From Bacillus sp. BA3 (GTDB lineage Bacteria; Bacillota; Bacilli; Bacillales; DSM-1321): a stretch of 51,267 nucleotides of DNA. Both the position numbers and the translations under genes were made by a program. This document shows positions 25,107-34,062 of the stretch, piece after piece. The stretch is taken from positions 1 to 51,267 of the forward strand of contig PIZR01000011.1 in NCBI GenBank assembly GCA_002835675.1, in the 5' to 3' direction. Under the pieces are notes generated by a model, which was given only the letters and a program-made list of their open reading frames with translations, was not told where the DNA came from and made no database searches. Positions within the stretch are counted from its first letter, which is position 1; the number at the start of each line of letters is the position of its first letter.

Positions 25107-25599
25107 GTAGGTTTTGGAACAAATCATCCAAATAATATCAGGAAGTATGATGAAACGTAAGTTTGAATGTAGAAAAATGACGATGTTTATCATTTATTGT
25201 TAGGAAATATAACATGAATATTACATATTGCATATCTAGCATCTGGAAATACTTTACACTTTGTATAATGTAACTTGCTTTTCAACATTATAAAATAAAG
25301 AATACTCAATTCTCTGATTTATCATCAGGTTTTGATTTTTTAAGATTAGTAGGGGGGGCTTTTTGTGTTAGAAGGAAGCAGGGATAGAGGAGTGACCAGT
25401 GAGAGAATGATAGAAAATAATAAACAAAACGAGAGAATTTTGGCTGGGAAATCGCCATGGACTTGTTAGTTGAATAAATTGACGGAAACCATGTTGGCAA
25501 TGATTTCAATCGTTTAAATATGAGGACAGTAGAGAGAAATGCATGCAATTCCTCCCTTTTTATTTTTCAAAAATAAATGTTTGGAAGGAGAAATAGTGG
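25107..25599. other. Non-coding upstream region of preT
   Basis: About 490 nt of AT-rich DNA without a convincing gene. A good -10 TATAAT at 25263-25268 has no clear -35. No copy of the published PucR box of B. subtilis was recognised. The preT operon promoter and regulator sites must lie here. Confidence 0.4.
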
Positions 25600-26964
25600 A
25601 TGAGTATGACGAGCCCGTTAAAAGGTGGTCTAGAGATTAACTTTCAGGAAGCGGAGAGGGGTTTATCCCCAAGGGAAGCTTTGGAAGAATCGAATCGATG
25701 TTTATACTGCTATGATGCCCCATGTATCCAAGCCTGTCCGACGGGAATAGATATTCCAGGTTTTATTAAAAAGATAGCTTCAGGTAATTTTAAAGGGTCG
25801 GCCAAGACGATCATGACTGCCAATCCTGTCGGTGCCAGCTGTGCGCGGGTATGTCCGACTGAAGAGTTATGTGAGGGAGCATGTGTCCTGAACCACTCTA
25901 CAAAGCCAATCATGATTGGCAATCTCCAGCGTTATTCCACAGATTGGGCCATCCAAAATAAACAAGCCCTATTCAAGGCCGGGAAGAAGAATGGCAAAAA
26001 AGTTGCCATTGTAGGAAGCGGTCCGGCGGGTTTGTCTGCAGCAAGGGAGTTAGCCTTGCTTGGCTACAGTGTAACCATTTTCGAAGCTGAAAAGAATCCA
26101 GGCGGATTAAATACTTACGGGATTGTATCGTTCCGTTTGCCTCAGAGCATTTCTTATTGGGAAGTTGAACAAGTAAAGAGTTTGGATGTTGATATTAAAA
26201 CGAATACACGGGTCGGAGTGGATGTTTCCGCAAACCAGCTGACTGCCGACTATGATGCGGTCATTTTAGCTATCGGCATGTCCGATGTCCCTAAGCTTGG
26301 AATTGAAGGGGAGGATTTGGCTGAAGTTTATGATGCAATCGATTTCGTAAAAGCAACGAAAACAGGGGCAATCACTAATAAATTCATTGGGAAGAGGATG
26401 GCGGTGATTGGAGCTGGAAACACGGCGATCGATGCCGCAACCTGTTCTGTACGCCTGGGCGCCGAACAGGTGAGCATTATTTATCGTCGTACCCAAAAGG
26501 AAATGACAGCCTATGATTTTGAATATGAGTTTGCCAAACAAGAAGGTGTCGGGTTTCACTGGCTGACTGCGCCCTCCAGGATCCTCTCGGATGAAAGAGG
26601 TCAGGTTACGGGCATCGAGTGCGTGAAGATGGTGCTTAGCAAGGCAGGGGAAGATGGGCGGCGCCGTCCAGTCCAAATTCCCGGGTCGGAGTTCGTCATA
26701 CCGGTCGATGGGGTCATTCGTGCTATAGGCCAATCCAGGTATGTAGGATTGATTGAACAGTTCGGCATTGAACATGATGATGGTGTCGTTACATTGGATG
26801 GTGATTCCTATAAGACATCGCATGAAAAGATCTTTGCGTGCGGTGACGTGATCTTCGGAAAAGGCCAAGGTGAGGCAATGGTTGTTTCAGCTGCCCAGCA
26901 AGGGAAAAAGACAGCCTATGAAATTGACTCGATTTTGATGGGCGAAGCGGTGGATATTGCTTAA
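25600..26964 (+). CDS. preT: NAD-dependent dihydropyrimidine dehydrogenase subunit PreT
   Basis: The electron-transfer subunit of PreTA, which interconverts uracil/thymine and the dihydropyrimidines using NADH. The 454-residue protein is like the glutamate synthase small subunit. The N-terminal Fe-S domain (~20-125) has CLYCYDAPCIQACP and CARVCPTEELCEGAC for two clusters. The FAD-binding Rossmann motif is VGSGPAGLSAARE, the NAD(P)H-binding motif is VIGAGNTAIDAA, and near the end ACGDVIFGKGQGE contacts FAD. ATG 25600 follows TTGGAAGGAG. It is the first gene of the pyrimidine locus; preA starts 26 nt after the stop. Confidence 0.93.
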   Translation: MSMTSPLKGGLEINFQEAERGLSPREALEESNRCLYCYDAPCIQACPTGIDIPGFIKKIASGNFKGSAKTIMTANPVGASCARVCPTEELCEGACVLNHSTKPIMIGNLQRYSTDWAIQNKQALFKAGKKNGKKVAIVGSGPAGLSAARELALLGYSVTIFEAEKNPGGLNTYGIVSFRLPQSISYWEVEQVKSLDVDIKTNTRVGVDVSANQLTADYDAVILAIGMSDVPKLGIEGEDLAEVYDAIDFVKATKTGAITNKFIGKRMAVIGAGNTAIDAATCSVRLGAEQVSIIYRRTQKEMTAYDFEYEFAKQEGVGFHWLTAPSRILSDERGQVTGIECVKMVLSKAGEDGRRRPVQIPGSEFVIPVDGVIRAIGQSRYVGLIEQFGIEHDDGVVTLDGDSYKTSHEKIFACGDVIFGKGQGEAMVVSAAQQGKKTAYEIDSILMGEAVDIA

Positions 26965-26990
26965 TAACTATGAAAAATAGGAGGCTTATC

Positions 26991-28277
26991 ATGGCTGATT
27001 TATCAATTGATCTTGCAGGTATTAAATCTCCCAATCCTTTTTGGCTTGCTTCAGCACCACCTACTAATTCAGGTTATCAAGTCCAGCGCGCATTTGAAGC
27101 TGGCTGGGGAGGAGCCGTTTGGAAGACATTGGGTGACCCAATCCTGAATGTCTCATCACGTTTTGCAGCGGTCAGCTTTAATGGACAGAGAGTTGCCGGG
27201 TTCAACAATATAGAATTGATTACGGATCGTCCGCTTGAAGTGAATCTTAAAGAAATATATGAAACGAAGAAAAAGTTCCCTGATCATGCAATCATTGCAT
27301 CGGTGATGGTGGAGCCGCAACAGGAAAAGTGGCATGAAATCATCAAGCGTATAGAAGATGTAGGGGTCGATGGTTACGAGTTGAACTTTGGCTGCCCGCA
27401 CGGTATGGCAGAGCGTGGAATGGGAGCTGCTTCGGGACAGGTTCCTGAACTTGTGGAAAAGCAAACATACTGGGCCAAGGAAGCTGCATCCAAACCCGTC
27501 ATCGTCAAGCTTACACCGAATATAACCGACATTACGGTCACGGCTGAAGCGGCGGTGCGCGGCGGTGCGGATGCAATAAGCATGATCAATACGATCAACA
27601 GCTTGGCAGGAGTGGATATCCATTCATGGAATACGATTCCCCATGTAGGCGGCAAGGGGGCTCACGGAGGGTATTGTGGTCCCGCTGTGAAGCCGATCGC
27701 TTTGAATATGGTGGCAGAGTGTGCAAGGAATAATAAGATCAATGTTCCCATTTCTGGAATAGGCGGCATTTCAAATTGGCAGGATACGGTGGAATTTTTA
27801 TTGATGGGTTCGACTGGCGTGCAAATTTGTACGGCTGCCATGCATCACGGTTTTAGAATAGTAGAAGACTTGATTGATGGACTTTCCAATTACCTTGATG
27901 AAAAAGGGATATCCTCCGTGATGGATATTGTCGGTAAGTCCGTACCGCGCTATTCCGACTGGGGGAATTTAGATCTTAATTATAAGGTCGTTGCACGCAT
28001 TAATAATGATGTGTGCATTAACTGCAATAAATGCCATATTGCATGTGAAGATACTTCTCATCAATGTATAGATATGTTCAAGGACACGTCAGGCAACTCC
28101 TTTTTGAGAGTGCGCGAAGAAGATTGCGTAGGCTGTAATCTATGCTCGATCGTCTGTCCGGCCGATGGGGCGATCGATATGATCGAATTGACAAATGAAT
28201 TACCGCCAATGACGTGGAATGAACGCCAATCGTTCCTTGGGGGCATAAGCAGTGAAAGTGTTGATTTCGTAAAATGA
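26991..28277 (+). CDS. preA: NAD-dependent dihydropyrimidine dehydrogenase subunit PreA
   Basis: The catalytic FMN subunit of the PreTA enzyme. It has 428 residues: a dihydroorotate-dehydrogenase-like barrel to about residue 310, with NFGCPHGMAERGMG, VKLTPNITD and the phosphate-binding SGIGGISNW. A C-terminal ferredoxin domain has two 4Fe-4S clusters, CINCNKCHIAC and CVGCNLCSIVCP. ATG 26991 follows TAGGAGGC; the in-frame ATG at 26970 lacks a site. The stop is 14 nt before the dihydropyrimidinase start, so expression is coupled. Confidence 0.94.
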   Translation: MADLSIDLAGIKSPNPFWLASAPPTNSGYQVQRAFEAGWGGAVWKTLGDPILNVSSRFAAVSFNGQRVAGFNNIELITDRPLEVNLKEIYETKKKFPDHAIIASVMVEPQQEKWHEIIKRIEDVGVDGYELNFGCPHGMAERGMGAASGQVPELVEKQTYWAKEAASKPVIVKLTPNITDITVTAEAAVRGGADAISMINTINSLAGVDIHSWNTIPHVGGKGAHGGYCGPAVKPIALNMVAECARNNKINVPISGIGGISNWQDTVEFLLMGSTGVQICTAAMHHGFRIVEDLIDGLSNYLDEKGISSVMDIVGKSVPRYSDWGNLDLNYKVVARINNDVCINCNKCHIACEDTSHQCIDMFKDTSGNSFLRVREEDCVGCNLCSIVCPADGAIDMIELTNELPPMTWNERQSFLGGISSESVDFVK

Positions 28278-28291
28278 TGGAGGGGTCTAAT

Positions 28292-29710
28292 ATGAAGAAA
28301 ATCATTAAAAATGGAACGATTGCAACGGCTGCAGATACGTATCAAGCCGATATATTGATTGAAAATGAGAAGATTGCAATGATTGGCAAGGACCTCCCGG
28401 CTGAGGGGGCTGAAATCATTGATGCAAAAGGCGCTTATATTTTTCCGGGGGGCATTGATCCGCATACACATCTCGATATGCCGTTTGGCGGGACAACGAC
28501 AAAGGATGATTATGAAACGGGGACGATTGCCGCTGCATATGGGGGCACGACAACGATCATCGACTTTTGTTTGACCGAAAAAGGGGTGCCGTTAAAGAAA
28601 GCGATAGAAACATGGCATGAAAAGGCCACTGGAAAAGCGGCCATAGATTACGGTTTCCATTTAATGATCAGTGAGATTAACGATGATGTATTGGCTGAGC
28701 TGCCGAGCATCATCGATAATGAAGGGATTTCTTCCTTTAAAGTGTTCATGGCTTACAAGAATGTTTTTCAGGCTGATGATGCGACGCTATACCGCACTCT
28801 TTTGCAAGCAAAGGAACTTGGGGCACTTGTCATGGTTCATGCTGAAAATGGCGATGTCATCGATTATCTTACGAAGCAGGCGCTGGCTGAAGGTAACACC
28901 GATCCAATTTACCATGCATTAACAAGGCCTCCAGAGCTTGAAGGGGAAGCAACTGGACGTGCTGCCAAACTTACGGAAATGGCAAATGGCCAGCTCTATG
29001 TCGTTCATGTCACCTGTGAAGATGCGGTTGAAAAGATTACTGAGGCAAGAAATAAAGGGGTGGATATTTGGGGGGAGACTTGTCCGCAATATCTGGTTCT
29101 TGACCAGTCTTATCTTGAAAAGCCCCATTTCGAGGGATCTAAATATGTATGGTCCCCGCCGTTAAGGGAGAAGAAAAACCAGGAAGTGCTATGGAATGCT
29201 TTGAAAACGGGCCAGCTGCAAACGATCGGCTCCGATCAATGCTCTTTTGATTTTAAGGGACAGAAGGAACTTGGACGTGAAGATTTCACGAAAATACCGA
29301 ACGGCGGGCCAACGATTGAGGATCGCATGAGCATCCTCTTTTCTGAAGGGGTCATGAAAGAGCGTATTACCTTGAATCAATTCGTCGACATGACATCCAC
29401 GCGTGCCGCCAAGCTATTTGGATTATTCCCGAAGAAAGGAACGATTGCGGTAGGTTCTGATGCTGATATTGTCATTTTTGACCCGAAAGTTGAAAGAGCC
29501 ATTTCTGCAGAAACCCATCACATGGCTGTAGATTATAATGCTTTTGAAGGTATGGGAATTACAGGTGAACCGGTGTCCGTTTTATCGAGAGGTCAATTCG
29601 TCATTAAAGACAAACAATTTGTAGGCGAAGCTGGAAAAGGGCAATTCCTGAAACGGGCAAAATATAATGCGGCGCTGAAGCCGGATACAGGGAAAAAGCT
29701 TACAGTCTAA
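28292..29710 (+). CDS. hydA: Dihydropyrimidinase (hydantoinase)
   Basis: Zinc amidohydrolase that opens the dihydropyrimidine ring to N-carbamoyl-beta-alanine, the second step of reductive pyrimidine breakdown; D-hydantoinases belong to the same group. The 472-residue protein has metal-binding GGIDPHTHLDMPFGG, the carboxylated lysine in SSFKVFMAYKN (about residue 150), VMVHAENGD, and GSDQCSF with the final metal aspartate. ATG 28292 follows GGAGGGG. The next enzyme, beta-ureidopropionase, is not in this window, so the cluster is incomplete or the substrate differs. Confidence 0.93.
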   Translation: MKKIIKNGTIATAADTYQADILIENEKIAMIGKDLPAEGAEIIDAKGAYIFPGGIDPHTHLDMPFGGTTTKDDYETGTIAAAYGGTTTIIDFCLTEKGVPLKKAIETWHEKATGKAAIDYGFHLMISEINDDVLAELPSIIDNEGISSFKVFMAYKNVFQADDATLYRTLLQAKELGALVMVHAENGDVIDYLTKQALAEGNTDPIYHALTRPPELEGEATGRAAKLTEMANGQLYVVHVTCEDAVEKITEARNKGVDIWGETCPQYLVLDQSYLEKPHFEGSKYVWSPPLREKKNQEVLWNALKTGQLQTIGSDQCSFDFKGQKELGREDFTKIPNGGPTIEDRMSILFSEGVMKERITLNQFVDMTSTRAAKLFGLFPKKGTIAVGSDADIVIFDPKVERAISAETHHMAVDYNAFEGMGITGEPVSVLSRGQFVIKDKQFVGEAGKGQFLKRAKYNAALKPDTGKKLTV

Positions 29711-29752
29711 CTTTGGTAAGGAATCTTGCAAATTAAATTAGGGGGATTTTCT

Positions 29753-31231
29753 ATGAGTGAGAAGAAAGATTATTTAAAGTCTCCCGATTTGCTGCCTATT
29801 CCTCATAGTGAGAAAAACATAAGTGCAGCCGGATTTGGTTTCATTTGGGTGGGCATGGCTGTAGTATTGGCTGCCTTCGCAATCGGTGGGAACGGTGTCC
29901 AAAGTTTATCCTTAGGCTGGGTCGTTCTTGCAACGGTCATTGCCTGTGTGGTTCTCGGCTTTTTGATGACAATGACAGGGGATATAGGTGTTGAACATGG
30001 AATATCATTCCCTGTTTATATGAGGGCGCCGTTCGGTACGATTGGCACCCACATCCCTTCGGTTGTACGCGGTTTTGTAGCGTCATGCTGGTTCGGCTTA
30101 AATACTTACTTTGGAGCCACTGCAATGAACGCTATCTTCACAACCCTTTTTGATTTTGATAATTGGTTTATCTGCTTCCTCATTTTTGCCGTTTTACAAT
30201 TAGTCAACACGGCAATGGGAATAAAGTCGATAGAACGATTCGCCGACTTGGCGGCGCCCGTCATCATATTAATTTCCGGCTGGATGTATTTCACCCTATC
30301 TGATCAGGCTGTAGCCCAAGGAAGAGATGTATGGTCCTGGATTGAAAGTCCGGTCACTGGCGGGGCCGCCGCAACGGCTTTCATGGTCGTCATTATGGCA
30401 AATATGGGATTTTGGGGCACGTTGACTGCAGATATGCCAACGCTTTCCCGATATATAAAGGCACCAAAAAATGAAAAAAATTGGTTCAAGCGCAATAAGG
30501 GGCAAATAATTGGGAATATTATCACCTATCCCATCACTCAGACGTTCATGGTGATTATCGGGGCGGTTTCTTATATGGCTGTTTCCAATTATGATCCTGT
30601 AGTTGCCATACAGGGATCAGCAAGTGGAATTGCCCTCGGCGTCCTTTTGATCATGATCGTATTTGCTCAATGGTCGACGAATACTACGGCCAATGTCATT
30701 CCCGCAGCTACCATTTTCTCCAATGTCATGGGTCCTAAAATGCCATTTTGGGCGGGAGTCGTTGTAGCGGGGGTGATTGGGATAGTAGTTCAGCCATGGA
30801 GCCTGTTCGGCATCATAATAGAAGTTTTATTAATAATAGGCGGAATCCTGGCATCCATTGTCGGCATCCTGGTAGCGGATTACTATTTCCTTCGTAAACG
30901 GAGAGTGAATGTACAAGAACTCTATGAAAGTGAAGGCCAGTATAAATACTTGAATGGAGTGAATTGGGCAGGAATCATTTCTTGGGTGATTGGAGGAATC
31001 GGTGCAACGATTTTTTCAAATTATTCGTTTATTATTGGCTTTCTTCTCGGCGGTGCAAGTTATTTTATATTAGCTAAGTATTGGTGGTTCAAGCGATATG
31101 AACAAGCTGAAATCATTGATCCGAGCGATGAGAAATATTTAGGCATTTCCGTCGGCAGGGATTGGATAATTGGGAAAGGTCCAGAACTTGAGGAAGAGAT
31201 GGCTTTTACGACCGGCAAGGAGAACGTTTGA
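29753..31231 (+). CDS. NCS1-family nucleobase/allantoin/hydantoin permease
   Basis: A 492-residue cytosine/purine/allantoin-type transporter with about 12 membrane helices. The early segment GFGFIWVGMAVVLAAFAIGGNG and the middle motif with NTTANVIPAATIF are NCS1 hallmarks; the Asn and aromatic residues there shape the substrate site. Its place directly after dihydropyrimidinase points to uracil, dihydropyrimidines or hydantoins as substrate (inference). ATG 29753 follows TTAGGGGGATT. The small gene at 31248 begins 16 nt after the stop. Confidence 0.92.
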   Translation: MSEKKDYLKSPDLLPIPHSEKNISAAGFGFIWVGMAVVLAAFAIGGNGVQSLSLGWVVLATVIACVVLGFLMTMTGDIGVEHGISFPVYMRAPFGTIGTHIPSVVRGFVASCWFGLNTYFGATAMNAIFTTLFDFDNWFICFLIFAVLQLVNTAMGIKSIERFADLAAPVIILISGWMYFTLSDQAVAQGRDVWSWIESPVTGGAAATAFMVVIMANMGFWGTLTADMPTLSRYIKAPKNEKNWFKRNKGQIIGNIITYPITQTFMVIIGAVSYMAVSNYDPVVAIQGSASGIALGVLLIMIVFAQWSTNTTANVIPAATIFSNVMGPKMPFWAGVVVAGVIGIVVQPWSLFGIIIEVLLIIGGILASIVGILVADYYFLRKRRVNVQELYESEGQYKYLNGVNWAGIISWVIGGIGATIFSNYSFIIGFLLGGASYFILAKYWWFKRYEQAEIIDPSDEKYLGISVGRDWIIGKGPELEEEMAFTTGKENV

Positions 31232-31247
31232 AAAAGGGGGAATGGAA

Positions 31248-31466
31248 ATGTCCGAATATCAAGACTATCGCTTAGAAAGGGAACAAATCGATTTTTTACT
31301 TGAAAGAGGATATCGAATCACCCGGGTTTCCGAAAGTTTAAGTGGAGCCTTTCTCGATTTTGAACTGATTGAAGGAACGAAGCAGGAATGGAAGCAATTG
31401 AACATCAAAACCCCGGAAGGAAGGAAATACTTCTCTACATTGCTTTTCAAAAAAAAATTGAATTGA
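31248..31466 (+). CDS. Small protein of unknown function in the pyrimidine operon
   Basis: A 72-residue soluble, charged protein that I do not recognise. It has an N-terminal acidic/basic helix (EYQDYRLEREQIDFLLERGY) and then short beta-like segments, ending in lysines. ATG 31248 lies eight bases after AAAGGGGG; ATG 31242 would be too close. It directly follows the permease and shares its terminator, so it is part of the operon and is probably a small accessory or regulatory protein. Confidence 0.75.
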   Translation: MSEYQDYRLEREQIDFLLERGYRITRVSESLSGAFLDFELIEGTKQEWKQLNIKTPEGRKYFSTLLFKKKLN

Positions 31467-31480
31467 AATCGTCATGTACC

Positions 31481-31510
31481 GGGCCTATTCCTTACGAATG
31501 GGCCCTTTTT
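31481..31510 (+). terminator. Terminator of the pre-hyd operon
   Basis: The stem GGGCCTATTC/GAATGGGCCC (one wobble) with a five-base loop is followed by TTTTTG. Confidence 0.9.
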
Positions 31511-31623
31511 GTTCGAGTTTTTTGTAGAATTTTGACGTTAGATTTTCTGACAAGTGTCTGGAGATTTAAGGGTTGTCCGTTTATAATAGATTTTAAAGCA
31601 GTTTTATAAAAGGATGTGGCTGG

Positions 31624-33258
31624 ATGAATACATCGATTACAATCGAGGAAATTCTAACACGCAAGCATTTTGATCTGACGGATATAATTGCAGGTAGAAG
31701 TGGGATAAAGCGTCAAGTGAAGTGGGTCCACTGCATGGAAGTCACCCAAATCAGCCATTTGTTAAATGGAAACGAACTGATACTGACTACCGGTTTAGGG
31801 TGGAAAGACTGCGATGACACATTTCTATCCTACTTAAGACAGTTAATTGAATGCGATGCAGCTGGACTCTGTATAGAGATTGGCGCCAACACCATGGCAG
31901 TGCCGCAATGTGCCATCGATCTCGCAAATGAACGGCAATTCCCTATCATCCTATTTCATGAAGAAGTCCCTTTCGTAGAAATCACGCAGGATATACATTC
32001 CCTTATCATCAATAAACAATATCAAATGATCTCCAACTTAGAAAGCTACTCCCAGCAGTTAAATAAAAATCTCCTCGAAATTGACCATTATGAACCAATT
32101 CTAAAATTTCTCCACAGCTATTTAAATGTACAGGTTATTCTTATCTTTAATGAAAATGATATAGCCAGCTTTCCAAAAATAAAGAAAAAAACAACCTATC
32201 AAATGGTGGCGGACATATACGAAGAGAAGCGGAACATGGTTAAAACCGTTCTTGGACAGCCGATTCGAGTGCTTGGTGAAAATTATGCTGAATTGCTCAT
32301 ATGCAGCAACGGCAGAGAGTTGACTGATTTTGATTCACTGATTTTGGATCGAACGGCTACCGCGTTGGCACAGCATCTATTAAGGGAGTTATATATTGAA
32401 GAAAAGAAAATGTCGGAAGAAAGTATATGGCTTACAAATTGGATTGAAGGTGAATATAGTGACGAAGCAATCCGGGAGAGGCTTTCCTATATTGATCCGA
32501 AAATGCATTTGGATGGCGGAATTGTTTGCATTTGCAAACAACACCCAAAGTATAATAAAAACTCCGCAAAATTAGATGGAACCTATTTTAAGATAATGTT
32601 TAGAACTGTTTTTGAACAGTACGGCTTTCAGATATTTTCTATGGAAATACATCAGCATCTTGTTTTTATTTTAGGTGATAATCGTTCATCTGAAGATTGG
32701 AAATCAAGGGTTACAAGCGCGGTGGATCGAATCATGAAAATGGATGTAAGCGGGCGTAATCGTATGGGTCTGCTTTCCATTGGGTTTGGTAAGCATGTTC
32801 AAAGGTTAAGTGAGATTTATAAAAGTTATGAAACGGCCCGTGAAACTTTGCTGCTTCAGGATACGTTACCGGAGGATAACAGGAGCATCTTTTATCAGGA
32901 CTTACATATGCATCGCATGATATCGCTCATAAATAAGCATGGTAATCTGGAGGAAACGGTGTACGAATATTTAGGTCCTGTCATTGAATATGACAAGCAA
33001 AACAATGGTGAGTTAATGCCTACCTTAAAGACCTACCTTGCCTGTAACGGTTCTAAACAGGAAACATCGAAACAACTATTCATTGTCCGGCAAACGCTAT
33101 ATCATAGACTTGAAAAATTGGAGAAACTGCTAGGTTCTGATTTTATGCGCTCAGATAAGCGTCTGGGCCTAGAATTCATGATTTTTGCATTGGACTTCTT
33201 ACAATACAGCAGCAGGAAGATCAGAGGGAAATATGTAGACAAATATATTGGAAGATAA
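31624..33258 (+). CDS. PucR-family transcriptional regulator
   Basis: A 544-residue regulator. The PucR N-terminal ligand domain covers about 7-125 (ITIEEILTRKHF to the FHEEVPFVEIT segment), a long central GGDEF-like region follows, and a C-terminal helix-turn-helix of the PucR/CdaR type is at about 465-525 (TLKTYLACNGSKQETSKQL, then VRQTLYHRLEKLEKLLG). Members activate purine, pyrimidine or hydantoin utilisation genes. ATG 31624 follows AAAGGATGTGG. Being placed just after the operon on the same strand, it is the natural candidate activator. Confidence 0.9.
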   Translation: MNTSITIEEILTRKHFDLTDIIAGRSGIKRQVKWVHCMEVTQISHLLNGNELILTTGLGWKDCDDTFLSYLRQLIECDAAGLCIEIGANTMAVPQCAIDLANERQFPIILFHEEVPFVEITQDIHSLIINKQYQMISNLESYSQQLNKNLLEIDHYEPILKFLHSYLNVQVILIFNENDIASFPKIKKKTTYQMVADIYEEKRNMVKTVLGQPIRVLGENYAELLICSNGRELTDFDSLILDRTATALAQHLLRELYIEEKKMSEESIWLTNWIEGEYSDEAIRERLSYIDPKMHLDGGIVCICKQHPKYNKNSAKLDGTYFKIMFRTVFEQYGFQIFSMEIHQHLVFILGDNRSSEDWKSRVTSAVDRIMKMDVSGRNRMGLLSIGFGKHVQRLSEIYKSYETARETLLLQDTLPEDNRSIFYQDLHMHRMISLINKHGNLEETVYEYLGPVIEYDKQNNGELMPTLKTYLACNGSKQETSKQLFIVRQTLYHRLEKLEKLLGSDFMRSDKRLGLEFMIFALDFLQYSSRKIRGKYVDKYIGR

Positions 33259-33267
33259 GTAAGACTA

Positions 33268-33294
33268 AAGGGTGTCCCAAGGACATCCTTTTTT
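33268..33294 (+). terminator. Terminator after the PucR-type gene
   Basis: The stem AAGGGTGTCC/GGACATCCTT with a 3-nt loop is followed by TTTT. Confidence 0.88.
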
Positions 33295-33328
33295 GAATGC
33301 AAGGAAAGGGAGGCAGAAAACAAGGTAA

Positions 33329-33372
33329 ATGCTGACATCAAAATGGCTTATATAACATCTTGATGTCAGCAT
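33329..33372. terminator. Inverted repeat at the end of the zinc-ribbon array
   Basis: The perfect 13-bp arms ATGCTGACATCAA (33329-33341) and TTGATGTCAGCAT (33360-33372) lie seven bases after the last array gene. It is a stable hairpin without a long T tract and probably ends the array transcript. Confidence 0.6.
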
Positions 33373-33378
33373 ATTATA

Positions 33379-33519
33379 TTAATATTCATCTTTTTTGGAA
33401 AGGCAGCGGTCACATTCCAAGAGGTAGGATTCAGCTTGTTCAATGATATGGGTCCCGCATTCCGTACATTGTTTAGGCGGCAGTGTCCTGAAGAATTCCA
33501 ATGGGTTTTTAGTTTGCAT
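33379..33519 (-). CDS. YhfH-like zinc-ribbon protein, copy 1 (last in array)
   Basis: A 46-residue protein: MQTKNPLEFFRTLPPKQC, then CTECG and, 14 residues later, CDRC, ending KKDEY. Two CxxC pairs (Cys18/21 and Cys36/39) make a small zinc ribbon. The N-terminal EFFRTLPPK pattern is what I recall of the YhfH family, whose function is unknown. ATG 33519 has a strong site (AAGGAGGAATCATC). It is nearly identical to copies 2 and 3 and is the last gene of a five-gene minus-strand array. Confidence 0.82.
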   Translation of the reverse strand: MQTKNPLEFFRTLPPKQCTECGTHIIEQAESYLLECDRCLSKKDEY

Positions 33520-33547
33520 GATGATTCCTCCTTATGATTTGGTTTAA

Positions 33548-33685
33548 TCAGTCTTCGTGTTTGGAAAGGCAGTGGTCACACTCCATCAAGTAAGATTCAG
33601 CTTGTTCAGTGATATGGGTTCCGCATTCCGTACATTGTTTAGGCGGCAGTGTCCTGAAGAATTCCAATGGGTTTTTGGTTTGCAT
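33548..33685 (-). CDS. YhfH-like zinc-ribbon protein, copy 2
   Basis: A 45-residue paralogue with the same start as copy 1 (MQTKNPLEFFRTLPPKQC) and the same CxxC pairs. It differs at a few sites (HITEQ for HIIEQ, SYLMECDHC, ending SKHED). A strong ribosome-binding site is repeated upstream, and 28 nt separate it from copy 1. Near-identity at DNA level, including the spacer, indicates recent tandem duplication. Confidence 0.82.
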   Translation of the reverse strand: MQTKNPLEFFRTLPPKQCTECGTHITEQAESYLMECDHCLSKHED

Positions 33686-33714
33686 GATGATTCCTCCTTT
33701 TTGATATGGTTTAA

Positions 33715-33852
33715 TCAGTCTTCACGTTTGGAAAGGCAGTGGTCACATTCCATTAAGTAGGATTCAGCTTGTTCAGTGATATGGGTTCCGCATTCCGTAC
33801 ATTGTTTAGGCGGCAGTGTCCTGAAGAATTCCAGTGGATTTATAGTTTGCAT
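33715..33852 (-). CDS. YhfH-like zinc-ribbon protein, copy 3
   Basis: A 45-residue paralogue (MQTINPLEFFRTLPPKQC, both CxxC pairs, SYLMECDHCLSKRED end). It differs from copy 2 mainly at residue 4 and near the end. The 29-nt spacer to copy 2 repeats the GGAGGAA site and the TTGATATGGTTTAATCA segment. Confidence 0.82.
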   Translation of the reverse strand: MQTINPLEFFRTLPPKQCTECGTHITEQAESYLMECDHCLSKRED

Positions 33853-33881
33853 GATGGTTCCTCCTTTTTGATATGGTTTAA

Positions 33882-34019
33882 TCAGTCTTCGCGACTGGAA
33901 AGGCAGCGGTCACATTCCATTAAGTAGGATTCAGAATGCTCGATAATATGGTCACCGCACTCGGGGCAATGTTTAGCAGGGATATTGTTAAAAAACTCAA
34001 TGGATTTTTTCATTTGCAT
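33882..34019 (-). CDS. YhfH-like zinc-ribbon protein, copy 4
   Basis: A 45-residue paralogue, more diverged: MQMKKSIEFFNNIPAKHC, CPECG, SYLMECDRCLSSRED. Cysteine spacing is unchanged. The spacer to copy 3 is of the same type, whereas the coding part has many substitutions, so it is an older copy. Confidence 0.82.
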   Translation of the reverse strand: MQMKKSIEFFNNIPAKHCPECGDHIIEHSESYLMECDRCLSSRED

Positions 34020-34062
34020 GATGATTTCCTCCTTTTAATGTTAGATATATTTTCCGATCGCT

